Assembly: GCA_016795065.1 (NCBI GenBank)
Contig: JAEUIU010000052.1
Location: forward strand, 1 to 62,805
Direction of reading: 5' to 3'
From: Phycisphaerae bacterium
GTDB lineage: Bacteria; Planctomycetota; Phycisphaerae; Phycisphaerales; SM1A02
Length of the DNA: 62,805 nt
Below are positions 35,397 through 44,071 of the stretch, in pieces. Under the pieces are notes generated by a model, which had not been told where the DNA came from, did no database searches, and worked only from the letters and a program-made list of their open reading frames with translations. The position numbers and the translations under genes are program-made. How positions within the stretch are numbered: position 1 is the first letter of the stretch; each line of letters begins with the position of its first letter.

Positions 35397-36677
35397 ATGC
35401 GCAGGCCGCTCTGGAATTCCGGATTTGTGTCGCTTCTGGCGACCCAGTTCTTCGAGGCGGCAAGCGACAACATCCTGAAGTCGCTGCTCACCTTCGCGGT
35501 CGCCACCGGCGGTCCGTGGGGCGGCCGGCTTGGCGAAGGCGGACAGGGCTGGATCGGATTTGCGTTCACGGCGCCGTTCGTCCTGCTCAGCGCCTTCGGT
35601 GGGCGCATGGCCGATCGGCTGAGCAAGAGCAGCACCACCGTTGGGCTCAAGATCGCCTCGGTGGTGGTGGCCGTGCTCGCCAGCGTCGCATTCCATGCCG
35701 ACAGCGCGACGATGGCTGTCGGCGCACTGATCGCCTTTGCCGTCGTGTCGAGCTTTTTCGGCCCGGTGAAGTACGGAATGATCGCTGAGGTCGTCGACCG
35801 CAACCAGATCGGCCGCGCCAACGGCATCGTCAACATGGCAACCAACCTCGCGGTGATCACCGGCATGATCATCGGCGGCGTCGTGGCCGAGCGCTTCCGC
35901 CACGCCCACGGGGGCGGCGATTCCTTCGGCTTCTGGCTCCCCGGCCTCACCATGCTCGCGTTCGTGCTGGGCGGTCTGCTTACCGCTCTGACCCTTCCGC
36001 GCCTCGCGCCACAGAAGCCGGACCTGCCTCTCGATCCGAATCCCTTCTCGACGTATTGGCAGGCCCTGAGCAGCATGTCGCGCGGACCGCTCCTGGTCGT
36101 CGCCCTCGCGTGGACCTTCTTCTATTTCCTCGCAGCGACGGTCCTCCTCATCATTCCCGACTACGTCTCGCTCCTCTCCATCACCGAGACCGAATCAGGC
36201 CTGCTCTCCGCCGCCATGGCCGTTGCCATCGGCGTTGGGTGCATCAGCGCGGCGTGGATCTCAGGCGACCGACAGAAGCCCTCGCTCGTGCCGCTCGGCG
36301 CGGCGGGCCTCACCGCGTTCTTCTTTCTCCTGGGTCTCGCCCCGCGCAACCCGTGGGTCGTCGGTGCCCTGCTCTCCGCGATGGGACTCGTTGCAGGCTT
36401 CTACATCATTCCGCTCCAGTCGATGCTCCAGGCGCTCTCACCTGATGCCGAGCGGGGTCGCTTCCTCGGCACCGCCAACGCGATGAGCTTTGTCATGGGC
36501 GGCGTGGGGTCGCTCCTCTTCGTCGGTGTGAGGAATCTCGGACTGGCGAGCGATCGGGCGTTCCTCGTCCTAGCGGCGCTCACGGCCATCGTTGGGGTGC
36601 TGCTCGCCTGGTGGCTGCGTGCGCGACGTGAGCAACTCGAATTGGCTACACTCCCCACCCCTCATCCAACCGACTGA
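35397..36677 (+). CDS. MFS transporter, LplT (lysophospholipid flippase)-like
   Basis: 426 aa with about twelve transmembrane helices. FFGPVKYGMIAEVVDRNQIGRANGIVNMATNLAV is the signature found in LplT and in the MFS half of Aas-type acyltransferase fusions; RMADRLSKSS marks the MFS loop 2-3. LplT moves lysophospholipids inward for re-acylation. No acyltransferase domain or gene is beside it, so the substrate remains inferred. A cyclophilin gene lies on each side, the second starting 27 nt after its stop. Confidence 0.75.
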   Translation: MRRPLWNSGFVSLLATQFFEAASDNILKSLLTFAVATGGPWGGRLGEGGQGWIGFAFTAPFVLLSAFGGRMADRLSKSSTTVGLKIASVVVAVLASVAFHADSATMAVGALIAFAVVSSFFGPVKYGMIAEVVDRNQIGRANGIVNMATNLAVITGMIIGGVVAERFRHAHGGGDSFGFWLPGLTMLAFVLGGLLTALTLPRLAPQKPDLPLDPNPFSTYWQALSSMSRGPLLVVALAWTFFYFLAATVLLIIPDYVSLLSITETESGLLSAAMAVAIGVGCISAAWISGDRQKPSLVPLGAAGLTAFFFLLGLAPRNPWVVGALLSAMGLVAGFYIIPLQSMLQALSPDAERGRFLGTANAMSFVMGGVGSLLFVGVRNLGLASDRAFLVLAALTAIVGVLLAWWLRARREQLELATLPTPHPTD

Positions 36678-36704
36678 TTGGCCCGCGCGGGGCCGAGGAA
36701 CACC

Positions 36705-37190
36705 ATGACCGCCTATCCGACCGCAACCGTTGAAACCGATCTGGGCACCTTCACCGTCGAACTCTGGAACGACGTGGCCCCGAATCACGCCGAGAACTTC
36801 CTCAAGCTCGCCCGCAAGGGCTTCTACGACGGCATCGCGTTTCATCGGATTCTCCCGGGCTTCGTGATTCAAGGCGGCTGCCCGAAGGGCGACGGCACCG
36901 GCGGACCGGGCTGGACGGTCAAGGCTGAATTCAACGAGCGCAAGCACGAGCCGGGCGTCCTCTCGATGGCCCGCTCCGCCGATCCCAACAGCGCCGGCAG
37001 CCAGTTCTTCGTCTGTCTCACCCGCGAGAACTGCCAACACCTCGACCGCCAGTACACCGCGTTCGGAAAGGTGACGAGCGGGATGGATGTTGTGAAGAAG
37101 ATCGCCGAGGTCCCGGTCGACCGCAGCAGCGGCAAGCCCACCGGCAAGGCGCCGCGAATGATCAAGGTGACCGAGGTCGCGAAGGCCTAA
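36705..37190 (+). CDS. Cytoplasmic cyclophilin-type peptidyl-prolyl isomerase
   Basis: 161 aa, the size of a minimal PpiB-type cyclophilin without signal peptide. The start at ATG 36705 follows GAGGAA; a TTG at 36678 is possible but has no support. Active-site segments: FHRILPGFVIQGGCPKGDG, NSAGSQFFVCLTREN and YTAFGKVTSGMDVV, with catalytic Arg, Phe and Gln kept. It is a single cyclophilin fold from about residue 5 to 160. It probably shares a transcript with the LplT-like gene. Its stop codon overlaps the 3' end of the convergent GNAT gene. Confidence 0.93.
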   Translation: MTAYPTATVETDLGTFTVELWNDVAPNHAENFLKLARKGFYDGIAFHRILPGFVIQGGCPKGDGTGGPGWTVKAEFNERKHEPGVLSMARSADPNSAGSQFFVCLTRENCQHLDRQYTAFGKVTSGMDVVKKIAEVPVDRSSGKPTGKAPRMIKVTEVAKA

Positions 37191-37738
37191 CAACTCGTCA
37201 ATGCAGGCGGCGGCTCCGGGCGGTCGGTGAGCATCACCTGGTAGAAGGCCACGTCATGCCATGCGCCGAGCTTCCAGCCGGCGCGGGCGAAGGTGGCCAC
37301 GCGCCGGAAACCTAACGATTCGTGCAAGGCGCAGGAGGCGTCGTTGGGAAGCGTGATGCCGCCCACGAGCGATTGGAATCCCCGCTCGCGGCAGGCATCG
37401 ATGAGGGCCTGATAGAGCCGTCGCCCCACGCCCTTTCCCTGGACATCAGCCTCAACGTAGATCCCGACCTCGGCGGTCCACTGGTACGCGGTGCGCTCGC
37501 GCCAAGACCCCGCCTTCGCGTAGCCGAGAAACCTGCCCGCGGCGTCTTCCGCAATCAGGAAGGGGTATCGCTCGCGCTTCGGCCACCATGCGGATCGCAA
37601 CTCGTCGCCACTGACCGGGTCGTAGCCGAAGTGAACGGCCGTCCCGTTGATGTAGACGTTGGTGAGTCGCGCCACCGCGTCCCAGTCGCGATCCTCGACC
37701 TCGCGGATGCGAAGCGGATCGGCCGGCGCGGCCGTCAC
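37187..37738 (-). CDS. GNAT N-acetyltransferase, phosphinothricin-acetyltransferase-like
   Basis: 183 aa. The acetyl-CoA-binding motif VQGKGVGRRLYQAL (about 99-112) follows VGIYVEADVQ, and the C-terminal signature ALHESLGFRRVATFARAGWK ends the fold. WRERTAYQWTAEVGIYV resembles the PAT/Bar subgroup, which acetylates phosphinothricin, methionine derivatives or similar amines; the natural substrate cannot be read. The GTG start overlaps the stop of the upstream exported-protein gene (GTGA), so the two are translationally coupled. Confidence 0.85.
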   Translation of the reverse strand: MTAAPADPLRIREVEDRDWDAVARLTNVYINGTAVHFGYDPVSGDELRSAWWPKRERYPFLIAEDAAGRFLGYAKAGSWRERTAYQWTAEVGIYVEADVQGKGVGRRLYQALIDACRERGFQSLVGGITLPNDASCALHESLGFRRVATFARAGWKLGAWHDVAFYQVMLTDRPEPPPALTSC

Positions 37739-38730
37739 GGGTTGATGCCCTTTCCGCCGCGGGCCGCGCGGAAGATCGTCGGTAGGAGATAGACACGCCC
37801 CTCAAAGACCGTGGTGGTTCCGGTCACGACCAGCGGCAGGGAAACGTCACTCTGGCGCACCATCGTCTCAACCCGCTCCAGCGCAAGGCACGGCAGGACG
37901 GGCATTGACGGCTCACCCCCATCGGGCAACTGGCCGTCGAAAACGAAACGCCAGCCACCGGTCGCGTTGTCGCGAAGAAGCTGGCCGCGCCGACTCTGGA
38001 TGCGCGTGTCGCCTCGCATCGGGGCCGTCTTCGAGGAAGCCGCTTCGTTGCCCGCACCCGGCGAGACAACGACGGCCGTGGCATTTGCCGGCGCCTGCGA
38101 CGGCGGAGTGACCGGCGCCTTGGGCAAGCGATCGATGCGCTCGGCGAGCTTTCGCTCGAGCTCGTTGGCGATCGCCTCTTCATCCGCCGGCGCCGCGGGC
38201 TTCGCCGTTGCGTCGGCCTTCGGCTGGGCTTTCGCCGTGGGAACGCTTGCCGCAGTCGGCGGCGCTTCACTCGGAACCACGAACGGCGTCATGAGCGACG
38301 GAAGAAGGTAGTTGCGTCCGCGATAGATGAAGACCTCACCCGATACCTCGAAGCCGATCGGGGAGGGCGCCAATCGTGCGGTGCGGACCGCTTCGCCAAG
38401 CGGTTCGTTCGGCAGGAGGATGAACTCGCGGCGAAGTCCGCTTCGGTCGGCGGCATCTGGCGTGAAGGTCCATTCGTGACGCTTCGAATCCTCGCGCACC
38501 ACACCAGCCGCGCGCGTGAGAAAGGTGCCCTCGCGCAGGAGCGCCGGGACCTTCTTCGCGGTGCTTTCTAATCCGGGGAGGGCCTTTATCTCCGGCGCCT
38601 CACCAGTCGGCGGCGATGATGGTGTGTCCTGCATCGCCGCGAGCGAAGGGCCGGCGACGACCGTCAAGCCAATGAGGGCCGCGCCCCAAAGGCTCGCGGG
38701 AGGGAGGCCAACCGGTGTATTTGGGGTCAT
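37735..38730 (-). CDS. Exported protein of unknown function with duplicated YLLP module
   Basis: 331 aa from ATG 38730. Signal peptide about 8-32. Two copies of a short module are visible: GEVFIYRGRNYLLPSLMTP (about 133-151) and GTTTVFEGRVYLLPTIFRA (about 305-323). Each follows a stretch that ends a beta-rich region and mentions a value or residual state (LPLVVTG, IGFEVSG). The two halves are joined by a low-complexity Ala/Pro/Thr/Lys linker with a short charged helix (EEAIANELERKLAERIDRLP). Possibly periplasmic; no family recognised. It is translationally coupled to the GNAT gene. A 6-bp hairpin (38748-38763, loop CTCA) lies 17 nt before its start. Confidence 0.6.
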   Translation of the reverse strand: MTPNTPVGLPPASLWGAALIGLTVVAGPSLAAMQDTPSSPPTGEAPEIKALPGLESTAKKVPALLREGTFLTRAAGVVREDSKRHEWTFTPDAADRSGLRREFILLPNEPLGEAVRTARLAPSPIGFEVSGEVFIYRGRNYLLPSLMTPFVVPSEAPPTAASVPTAKAQPKADATAKPAAPADEEAIANELERKLAERIDRLPKAPVTPPSQAPANATAVVVSPGAGNEAASSKTAPMRGDTRIQSRRGQLLRDNATGGWRFVFDGQLPDGGEPSMPVLPCLALERVETMVRQSDVSLPLVVTGTTTVFEGRVYLLPTIFRAARGGKGINP

Positions 38731-39108
38731 CGAGCTTCTCACCTTGGGGTTCGCTCACGAACCGAGTGCTGCGTCGGGGTTATCCGCCACTGTAGCTCTG
38801 AGCTGATCAGGGCAGAGGTAAAAGGGACCATCGCTCGACGCACAGGGAGGGTACCCGGTCCCGTTCGCTTCGGGCAGCCCATGGTCCGGGAGCGCAACGT
38901 CGTGACAGCGACTTCATCCATCGGCGATTGCGGGCTGCCGCGCCCCGCATTTCCCCCAACCGTACTCGGAGAGTCCCTTCACCCGTGGGGCACCGGCGAA
39001 CACGTTGTGGAGGGTGTGTGCGTCGAGCCTGTGACGGTCGCACCTGTCGTCTGAAGGTCCCGATCGGGTCCCTGAGGACGCTTCTGGCGAGAAGTGCTGA
39101 TTCGCGGT
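38731..39108. other. Intergenic region between the exported-protein gene and the tRNA-Cys promoter
   Basis: About 380 nt without a supportable gene; open frames here are short and run into the tRNA. It contains a perfect 10-bp palindrome CCCGATCGGG (39059-39068) 41 nt before the tRNA -35 box, and a small hairpin CTTCT-GGCG-AGAAG near 39081. No riboswitch or known small RNA is recognised. Confidence 0.5.
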
Positions 39109-39137
39109 TTGACGCTGGCCGACACCTTTGCCAAGAT
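39109..39137 (+). promoter_or_regulatory. Promoter of tRNA-Cys
   Basis: TTGACG (39109-39114), a 17-nt spacer and CAAGAT (39132-39137). The -35 box is near consensus, the -10 weak. Transcription would begin about 10 nt before the tRNA. Confidence 0.55.
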
Positions 39138-39153
39138 GTCGGCTCTCGTCGAC

Positions 39154-39227
39154 GGCCGGATACCCAAGTGGCCTAAGGGAACGGATTGCAAATCCGTGAT
39201 TCGCGGGTTCAAATCCCGCTCCGGCCT
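39154..39227 (+). tRNA. tRNA-Cys (anticodon GCA)
   Basis: A full cloverleaf can be drawn. The 7-bp acceptor stem GGCCGGA/TCCGGCC is perfect. The D arm has a 3-bp stem CCC/GGG. The anticodon stem ACGGA/TCCGT encloses TTGCAAA with anticodon GCA. The variable loop is GATTC, and the T arm GCGGG/CCCGC has loop TTCAAAT. The discriminator base is T, as expected for tRNA-Cys (U73). CCA is not encoded; the sequence runs on into TTTTC, which may help termination. Confidence 0.97.
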
Positions 39228-39558
39228 TTTTCGGACGCATCGCATTCCGCGACGTCCATAACGCGAAACGTGAAGAGACGCATCGCCCGCGGCCAGTCCA
39301 ACACTGGCTCGGATCGATGACGTTCCTTCACGTTGCGCTTCTCGCGTCGAGTTTGACGATTTGCAGCAAGCCCCAGCCGAGGGACTGCGTCGGACTCACG
39401 CATCGCACATCGCAACGCGGTGAACAACGCGACTTCCATGCGTGTGCATCGAGTGGGTTCGGGCGAATCGCCTCGTCAAGAGCGCATCGCCGAACACCAG
39501 GCCTGTGCCAGTCCTGTCTCGGATTCGTCGGCGATAGCGATGCCTTTGGAGGATTGTC
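39228..39558. other. Leader region of the basic exoprotein gene with four CGCATCGC copies
   Basis: 331 nt without a gene. The octamer CGCATCGC occurs at 39236, 39279, 39399 and 39483, and an inverted 7-nt copy (GCGATGC) at 39537-39543 lies just before the Shine-Dalgarno GGAGG. A hairpin GCCAGT-CCAAC-ACTGGC lies near 39290. Possible binding sites for a regulator of the downstream gene. Confidence 0.45.
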
Positions 39559-40512
39559 ATGACATCTCGCCTTGGAATGTTCACGACCAGCCTTGCTGTT
39601 GGGCTGATCGGCAGTGCGGCGTTGGCTATGTCCGCTCTCTCCCCGCAAGACGCCCCGCCACCCCCGCGCGAGGAGGGGCGCAACACGAACGCACCGCGTT
39701 CCGAAGTACCCGAAGAGTTGCGGGAACAACTCACCCGCTACATTCGCGAACGAGCCGAGGGCGGCGCGTCGTTTGAAGAGATTCGGGATTCACTCTGGCA
39801 AGCGCTGCCGGAGCGATTCCAGAACGTCGCTCGCGAGCGGATGGGCCGCATGCGCGATGGAGGCGGACCACAGCAGGGTCGCCCCATGCAGCCCGATCTC
39901 GTTCGGCCCGATCGACTGGGACCCAGCGGACCAGTTGCAGGCCCAGACGCCGGTCCAGACGCCGGTCCGAAGGCCCGCAACGGCCAAGCCGACGGCGCCA
40001 AGAAGCAGAAGGGCAAGGCCCAAAGGAAAGGCCAGGCCGGACGAAGACCTGGGGAAATGAACGACCGGCGCGGCGAATTCGATGGGCGCAAGGGCCCTGC
40101 AAGGCAAGGAATGTCCCGGGACCAGATGCGCGGCGCGATGCGCGACAGGTTTCGGGATGGATTTCGGGACAAGCTCCGGGACCGGGTTCGTGATCAAGTC
40201 CGGGACGGCGTCCGCGACGACGCCAAAGCTGGGCGAGGCCCGCAAGGGCGGCGTCTGCAAGGCCAGCCGATGCCCGGACAAGGCCCGCGTCAGCTTGGCA
40301 TGAACGAAGACCTCGGTCGCCGCGGCCCGGGCTGGCGAGGCCAAGCCCCCCAATTCGGGCCACAGGCCGGGCCTCAGGCCATGGGTCCCGGCGGCCGCCG
40401 GCCCGACGCCGATCGCCCCGCTCAGGGTAGTCGTCGCCAAGGGCCGGGAGCTCGGGGCGGCGAAGGCGGACCGGCTGACCGACCGATGCCGCGTCGTCGG
40501 CCTGCCAACTAA
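39559..40512 (+). CDS. Basic, low-complexity exported protein (Arg/Gly/Pro-rich) of unknown function
   Basis: 317 aa. Signal peptide (about 1-26, then SPQDAPPPPREE). A short predicted-helical segment (about 50-95, ELREQLTRYIRERAEGGASF) is followed by Gly/Pro/Gln-rich disorder. A charged repeat RDRFRDGFRDKLRDRVRDQV (about 200-219) steps every four residues, and the tail is rich in GxR and PMPRRR. The strongest Shine-Dalgarno in this part of the window, GGAGG, lies seven nt before the ATG. It is a candidate for binding polyanions or an anionic envelope polymer (inference). It is followed by a large hairpin and the second basic exoprotein. Confidence 0.6.
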   Translation: MTSRLGMFTTSLAVGLIGSAALAMSALSPQDAPPPPREEGRNTNAPRSEVPEELREQLTRYIRERAEGGASFEEIRDSLWQALPERFQNVARERMGRMRDGGGPQQGRPMQPDLVRPDRLGPSGPVAGPDAGPDAGPKARNGQADGAKKQKGKAQRKGQAGRRPGEMNDRRGEFDGRKGPARQGMSRDQMRGAMRDRFRDGFRDKLRDRVRDQVRDGVRDDAKAGRGPQGRRLQGQPMPGQGPRQLGMNEDLGRRGPGWRGQAPQFGPQAGPQAMGPGGRRPDADRPAQGSRRQGPGARGGEGGPADRPMPRRRPAN

Positions 40513-40841
40513 GCCTCGGAGTGCCTGATTCTGATCGCTCAGAACCGAATCCGAGACACCACCTTCGAAAGCGAGCAGATTCGGGCTTACCCGAAACGCA
40601 CGTCAAATGGTTGGGAACCCGCAGCCGCCTCCAAAGTGAGGCGGCTGCGGTGTTGTTCCGACGACTCGAACCCAAGCAATCTGGTGAACTGGTCGAAACG
40701 CGGCAACTCTTTTTGTGGCAACTCTCTCCATCCGGAATGGAGTCGACCCCGCTAGCGTCGTAGGTTCGTGTGATGGCTTTGTCTCGCCCTTCGCGCGGGA
40801 CGTCGCCATCGTTCGGTGCCATCTCGTTTCGAGGTATTTCC
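40513..40841. other. Intergenic region between the two basic exoprotein genes
   Basis: 329 nt without a gene. It holds the strong hairpin at 40619-40650, a direct repeat GGCAACTCT (40702 and 40717, 15 nt apart) around a T-run, and probably the promoter of the downstream gene. An in-frame ATG at 40773 could extend the next CDS into this region. Confidence 0.5.
40619..40650 (+). terminator. Hairpin terminator after the basic exoprotein gene
   Basis: A perfect 13-bp GC-rich stem (40619-40631 with 40638-40650, loop CAAAGT) is followed by TGTTGTTCC. It lies 106 nt after the stop codon. Confidence 0.65.
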
Positions 40842-43127
40842 GTGGACACTCCTGCCCAGACTCCCCTGAGCGCTTCCGCTCGCCATGCCCTGAACGCGGC
40901 TCCGTTGCTGGCGCTGGTGACGACGCTCTTGGCTCCGTCGTTTATCGCCACCACGGCCACGGCGGATCCGGCCAACAAGGGCATTCCAGCGGTGGTCATC
41001 GCTGCGGCTGGCGGTGAAGAGGCGCTGGCAGCAGACCGATCAGGGGGCCGCGAGAACGATCGCGGCGTTGATAGGGGTCGAAACAACCCATCACCCCCGA
41101 GCCGACCGAACACCCCCAGCCGGGGCAACGCGAATCCGCCACGCCAATCACCCTCTGCTCCGGCCGAGCGAAGTCGCCCGAGCACCCCTCCATCGAAGCC
41201 AAGCGTTCGGGAGACTGTGAAGGCACCGCCCCCGTCGAGTCCGAGCCGTACCCCGTCCGGTCGATCGCCGGCTGACGCCCAAGCTCCTTCGCGGCCTTCC
41301 AGCGATCCGAGTTCACCCAGTGTCGCGCCGCCATCGCGACCTTCGGCACCTCCGAGCCGCCCCTCGACGCCTCCATCCAGCTCGCCCTCGAACCGGCCTT
41401 CGGTCGATCCCCCGTCACGGCCGAGCCCTCCGCCGTCGAAGCCTCCCGTTGCCCCGCCGAGCCGCCCTTCTGTGCAACCGCCGGCGACAAAGCCCTCGCG
41501 ACCGACAACCGAGCGTCCGTCGGGAGATCGGCCTTCCTCTGATCGGCCGGCCCCTGCGAACCCTTCGCGGCCTTCGTCGCCGTCGCGCCCGAACGACTCT
41601 GACGTGAAGCGGCCGACGTTGCCTCCGATTCCACCCCAACGACCCAGCGAGCGCCCCAACTCAGGCAGCAAGGCAGATCAGAAGGGCCGCCCCTCCTCGC
41701 CGTCCGTTCGTCCGTCCATCCCCTCGCGTCCGGCTGACGTGAAGCGTCCCGAGGGACGCACTCCATCCGTCAGCACTCCCTCCAGCGGTCGTCCCTTCAC
41801 GCGCCCGAACTCGCCTGAACGGCCTTCAGTCGAACGCCCCACCTCAACGCCCAACAAGGGCGATGGCGATTCGATTCGCGATCCGCTGGGCGATGATTTC
41901 GGTCGCAAGCCGACGGCGCGGCCGCGACCTGGCTCGGGCGAGCGCTCGCCAATCATCTCCGATCTCAACAAGTCCGATCGACGCGACCGCTCACGACGCG
42001 ACCTGATCTCGACCGACTCGAACCCGATCAGCCCGAAGCTGAACGGCGATCGGATCGGCGGCGTGAAGATGAAGCCTGCCAAGGCCGAGTCGGTGGTTGT
42101 CTCTGGCAGCACGACCATCGTCAACGACAACAGCGTCAACTACATCACCAACATCACCTACAAGAACGCCTCGTGGGGCGGACATCACCACAAGAAGCAC
42201 TGGTCCAAGCCTTGGCATGGCGGATGGTGCGCCCCTGTGTGGGGCCCCGGCGCCTGCTGGAATGGGTGGGACCACGACGGCTTCTCGTTCGGCCTGGGCT
42301 TCGGCAGTGGCGGCTTCTCGTTCAGCCTCTTCTACAGCAACTGGGGCGCGCCCCTTCACAGCAGCTACTGCGACCCGTGGTGGGACGGCTGGTGCGGAAG
42401 CGTCGTCGTCCACTGCCCGCCGCGATACCGGTGGTGTCGCCCCTGCTGGTCGCCCTGCGGCTCGTGGTACACCAACTACGTCACGTACCGTCACGTTCCG
42501 GCAAGCTGGTGCACGCCGGTCTACGCGTGGACGCCGACCTGTGCGGTCCCGGCGGTCACGACCATCAACAACAACTACTACTACGACACCACGCCTGCTG
42601 TGACGAGCACCGTTTACGTCGACCCGCAGCCGGCGACCACCGTCGTCACCAGCCTCCCCCCGACATCGACGGCCGAAGTCGAGGCGTGGGACCTTCTCTC
42701 CAACGGCTTCCCGCGATCGTCAGCCGATTCCTTCGCCCAGCTTCACGATGCCAATCCAAACAACTCGCGAGCCCTCGTTGGTTACGCGATTTCGCTTGCG
42801 ATGCTCGAAGACATCGGCGGGGCGTCCACGGTCATGCGACAGGCCTTGGCCGAGGATCCCAGCCTCGTCGCGGTCCTCCCGCTCAGCCAACAGCTCATCG
42901 AGCGCGTTCGACTGCTGGAGAACAGCGCCGAGGTGGCCGCCCGCCAGAACTCGATGGCCCGAGATGCACTCTTCCTCTTGGGCTCATGGCGAGCAATGCA
43001 AGGCCGCTTCACCGAAGCCCATCTGGCCATCCTCAACGCCCAGGCGTCCGGCGAGGACAGTCTCGCCGCAGCTCGCCTGCGAAGCTGGCTCGAGGGCCGG
43101 ATGACCTACATGACGCCCCGAACCTGA
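40842..43127 (+). CDS. Ser/Pro/Arg-rich exported protein with W/H/C-rich domain and TPR-like tail
   Basis: 761 aa from the GTG at 40842, chosen because GAGGT lies 6 nt before it and a signal helix (PLLALVTTLLAPSFIATTATA) follows directly; ATG 40773 would add 23 residues. Residues about 60-400 are dominated by SRPS/PSRP/PSSPS repeats, strongly basic and surely unfolded. Next come a transition (VVVSGSTTIVNDNSVNYITN) and a dense aromatic/Cys/His domain (about 440-580: HHKKHWSKPWHGGWCAPVWG, YCDPWWDGWCG, YRWCRPCWSPCGSW). Then NNNYYYDTT and a final TPR-like helical part (about 610-755). The W/H/C domain suggests metal or surface binding; no family is recognised. A terminator follows. Confidence 0.6.
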   Translation: MDTPAQTPLSASARHALNAAPLLALVTTLLAPSFIATTATADPANKGIPAVVIAAAGGEEALAADRSGGRENDRGVDRGRNNPSPPSRPNTPSRGNANPPRQSPSAPAERSRPSTPPSKPSVRETVKAPPPSSPSRTPSGRSPADAQAPSRPSSDPSSPSVAPPSRPSAPPSRPSTPPSSSPSNRPSVDPPSRPSPPPSKPPVAPPSRPSVQPPATKPSRPTTERPSGDRPSSDRPAPANPSRPSSPSRPNDSDVKRPTLPPIPPQRPSERPNSGSKADQKGRPSSPSVRPSIPSRPADVKRPEGRTPSVSTPSSGRPFTRPNSPERPSVERPTSTPNKGDGDSIRDPLGDDFGRKPTARPRPGSGERSPIISDLNKSDRRDRSRRDLISTDSNPISPKLNGDRIGGVKMKPAKAESVVVSGSTTIVNDNSVNYITNITYKNASWGGHHHKKHWSKPWHGGWCAPVWGPGACWNGWDHDGFSFGLGFGSGGFSFSLFYSNWGAPLHSSYCDPWWDGWCGSVVVHCPPRYRWCRPCWSPCGSWYTNYVTYRHVPASWCTPVYAWTPTCAVPAVTTINNNYYYDTTPAVTSTVYVDPQPATTVVTSLPPTSTAEVEAWDLLSNGFPRSSADSFAQLHDANPNNSRALVGYAISLAMLEDIGGASTVMRQALAEDPSLVAVLPLSQQLIERVRLLENSAEVAARQNSMARDALFLLGSWRAMQGRFTEAHLAILNAQASGEDSLAAARLRSWLEGRMTYMTPRT

Positions 43128-43152
43128 CGGCGTCTTGCGAGGCGAGAACAAG

Positions 43153-43188
43153 GCAACCGCCCCGACGAAGGGGCGGTTGCGTTCTTTC
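43153..43188 (+). terminator. Intrinsic terminator of the W/H/C-domain exoprotein gene
   Basis: A perfect 11-bp stem (43153-43163 with 43170-43180, loop GACGAA) is followed by GTTCTTTC, 25 nt after the stop codon. Confidence 0.75.
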
Positions 43189-43222
43189 GGCGATATGTTC
43201 GCCCACTCGCGTCGCGTATCGA

Positions 43223-44071
43223 TCAGACCGTCCACTCGCCCAACAGGATCGCCAGATCAGCCGCGTCGACCGTGCCTGACTCGTCGAGATCGGCCGCACC
43301 CGGCGTGCCCCAAGAGCCAAGAAGGACACCCAAGTCCATGCCATCAACCATGCCGTCGCTGGTCAGGTCGCCAAGGACGGGTATGGGAGGCTCGAAGGTG
43401 ACCGTCAACTTCGGCGAGGTCGCGCCACCCGGAATCTCCTTGCTGTCAAACTTCTTGACCGACTTGAGCGTCGTCTCGTTGCCCTGGACGAGCCAACCGA
43501 AGTTCGTGGCCGGACCGTCGATCCAGCCCTGTACATCCTCAACGAGCGTTGCCGTTGATAGCCATGTGTACCAACCAGTGCCGGCGACGTTGCGCGTCGC
43601 GCTCGCAGTGGTGACGAAGTCTCCGCCGACGGTCGACCAAAAGACATTCGGGTAATAGCGATGGATCCACGTCGCATCGCCCGGCGTGGACTGCGCTCCG
43701 CCACCGCCAAAGCCGAACGAGGTCCCCTGTCCCCAAGAACTTGTCATCCGCTTGAGCGCGATGGGAAACGAGGTCGACAGTCCGGCACCCGAGCAGTAGA
43801 GCTGAAGTGACACCGCGGTGATGGTGGAGCCCGCCGGTATTGCGGAGAAGTCAAACTGAATCACCCCACGCCGCTTGGTGCCCTCGCCGTTCGTTCCGAC
43901 TCGCCCGGCAAAGAAGTTGTAGGACAGCGCGTGCGAATAGGCGCCGCTAGACTCTTCGATCAGCGTGTTGTCCTTGGACGTGGTGATGGTGATCGTGTCG
44001 GCGCAGACTCCCGCCGCAGGGCAGAGCGCAGCGACGAGGAGGGCAACCGCAAGGGAACGGAATGTGGTCAT
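43223..44071 (-). CDS. DNRLRE-like exoprotein with LGAWG-type repeats
   Basis: 282 aa with a signal peptide (about 1-24). The mature part begins with ITTSKDNTLIEESS, then NFFAGRVG, RRGVIQFDFSAIPAGSTITA, and later TWIHRY and GWLVQGNE. This is the pattern of DNRLRE-domain exoproteins, a carbohydrate-binding-module-like beta-sandwich (about 26-228). The last 50 residues are two dockerin-like EF-hand repeats, the second ending LLGEWTV, slightly degraded from LLGAWG. Exported, likely cell-surface or matrix; ligand unknown. The next gene in the same direction shares the LGAWG tail and ends 95 nt before this one starts. Confidence 0.75.
   Translation of the reverse strand: MTTFRSLAVALLVAALCPAAGVCADTITITTSKDNTLIEESSGAYSHALSYNFFAGRVGTNGEGTKRRGVIQFDFSAIPAGSTITAVSLQLYCSGAGLSTSFPIALKRMTSSWGQGTSFGFGGGGAQSTPGDATWIHRYYPNVFWSTVGGDFVTTASATRNVAGTGWYTWLSTATLVEDVQGWIDGPATNFGWLVQGNETTLKSVKKFDSKEIPGGATSPKLTVTFEPPIPVLGDLTSDGMVDGMDLGVLLGSWGTPGAADLDESGTVDAADLAILLGEWTV

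Noticed and set aside
38979..39245. Minus-strand open frame reading RDLNPRITDLQSVPLGHLG
   Set aside because: It is the antisense of the tRNA-Cys gene. Such frames are a classic false protein caused by conserved tRNA sequence.
39731..41671. 646-codon minus-strand frame, Gly/Arg/Glu-rich
   Set aside because: It is antisense to two exported proteins whose Ser/Pro/Arg repeats lack stop trinucleotides on the other strand. It shows no domain and spans two genes and a terminator.
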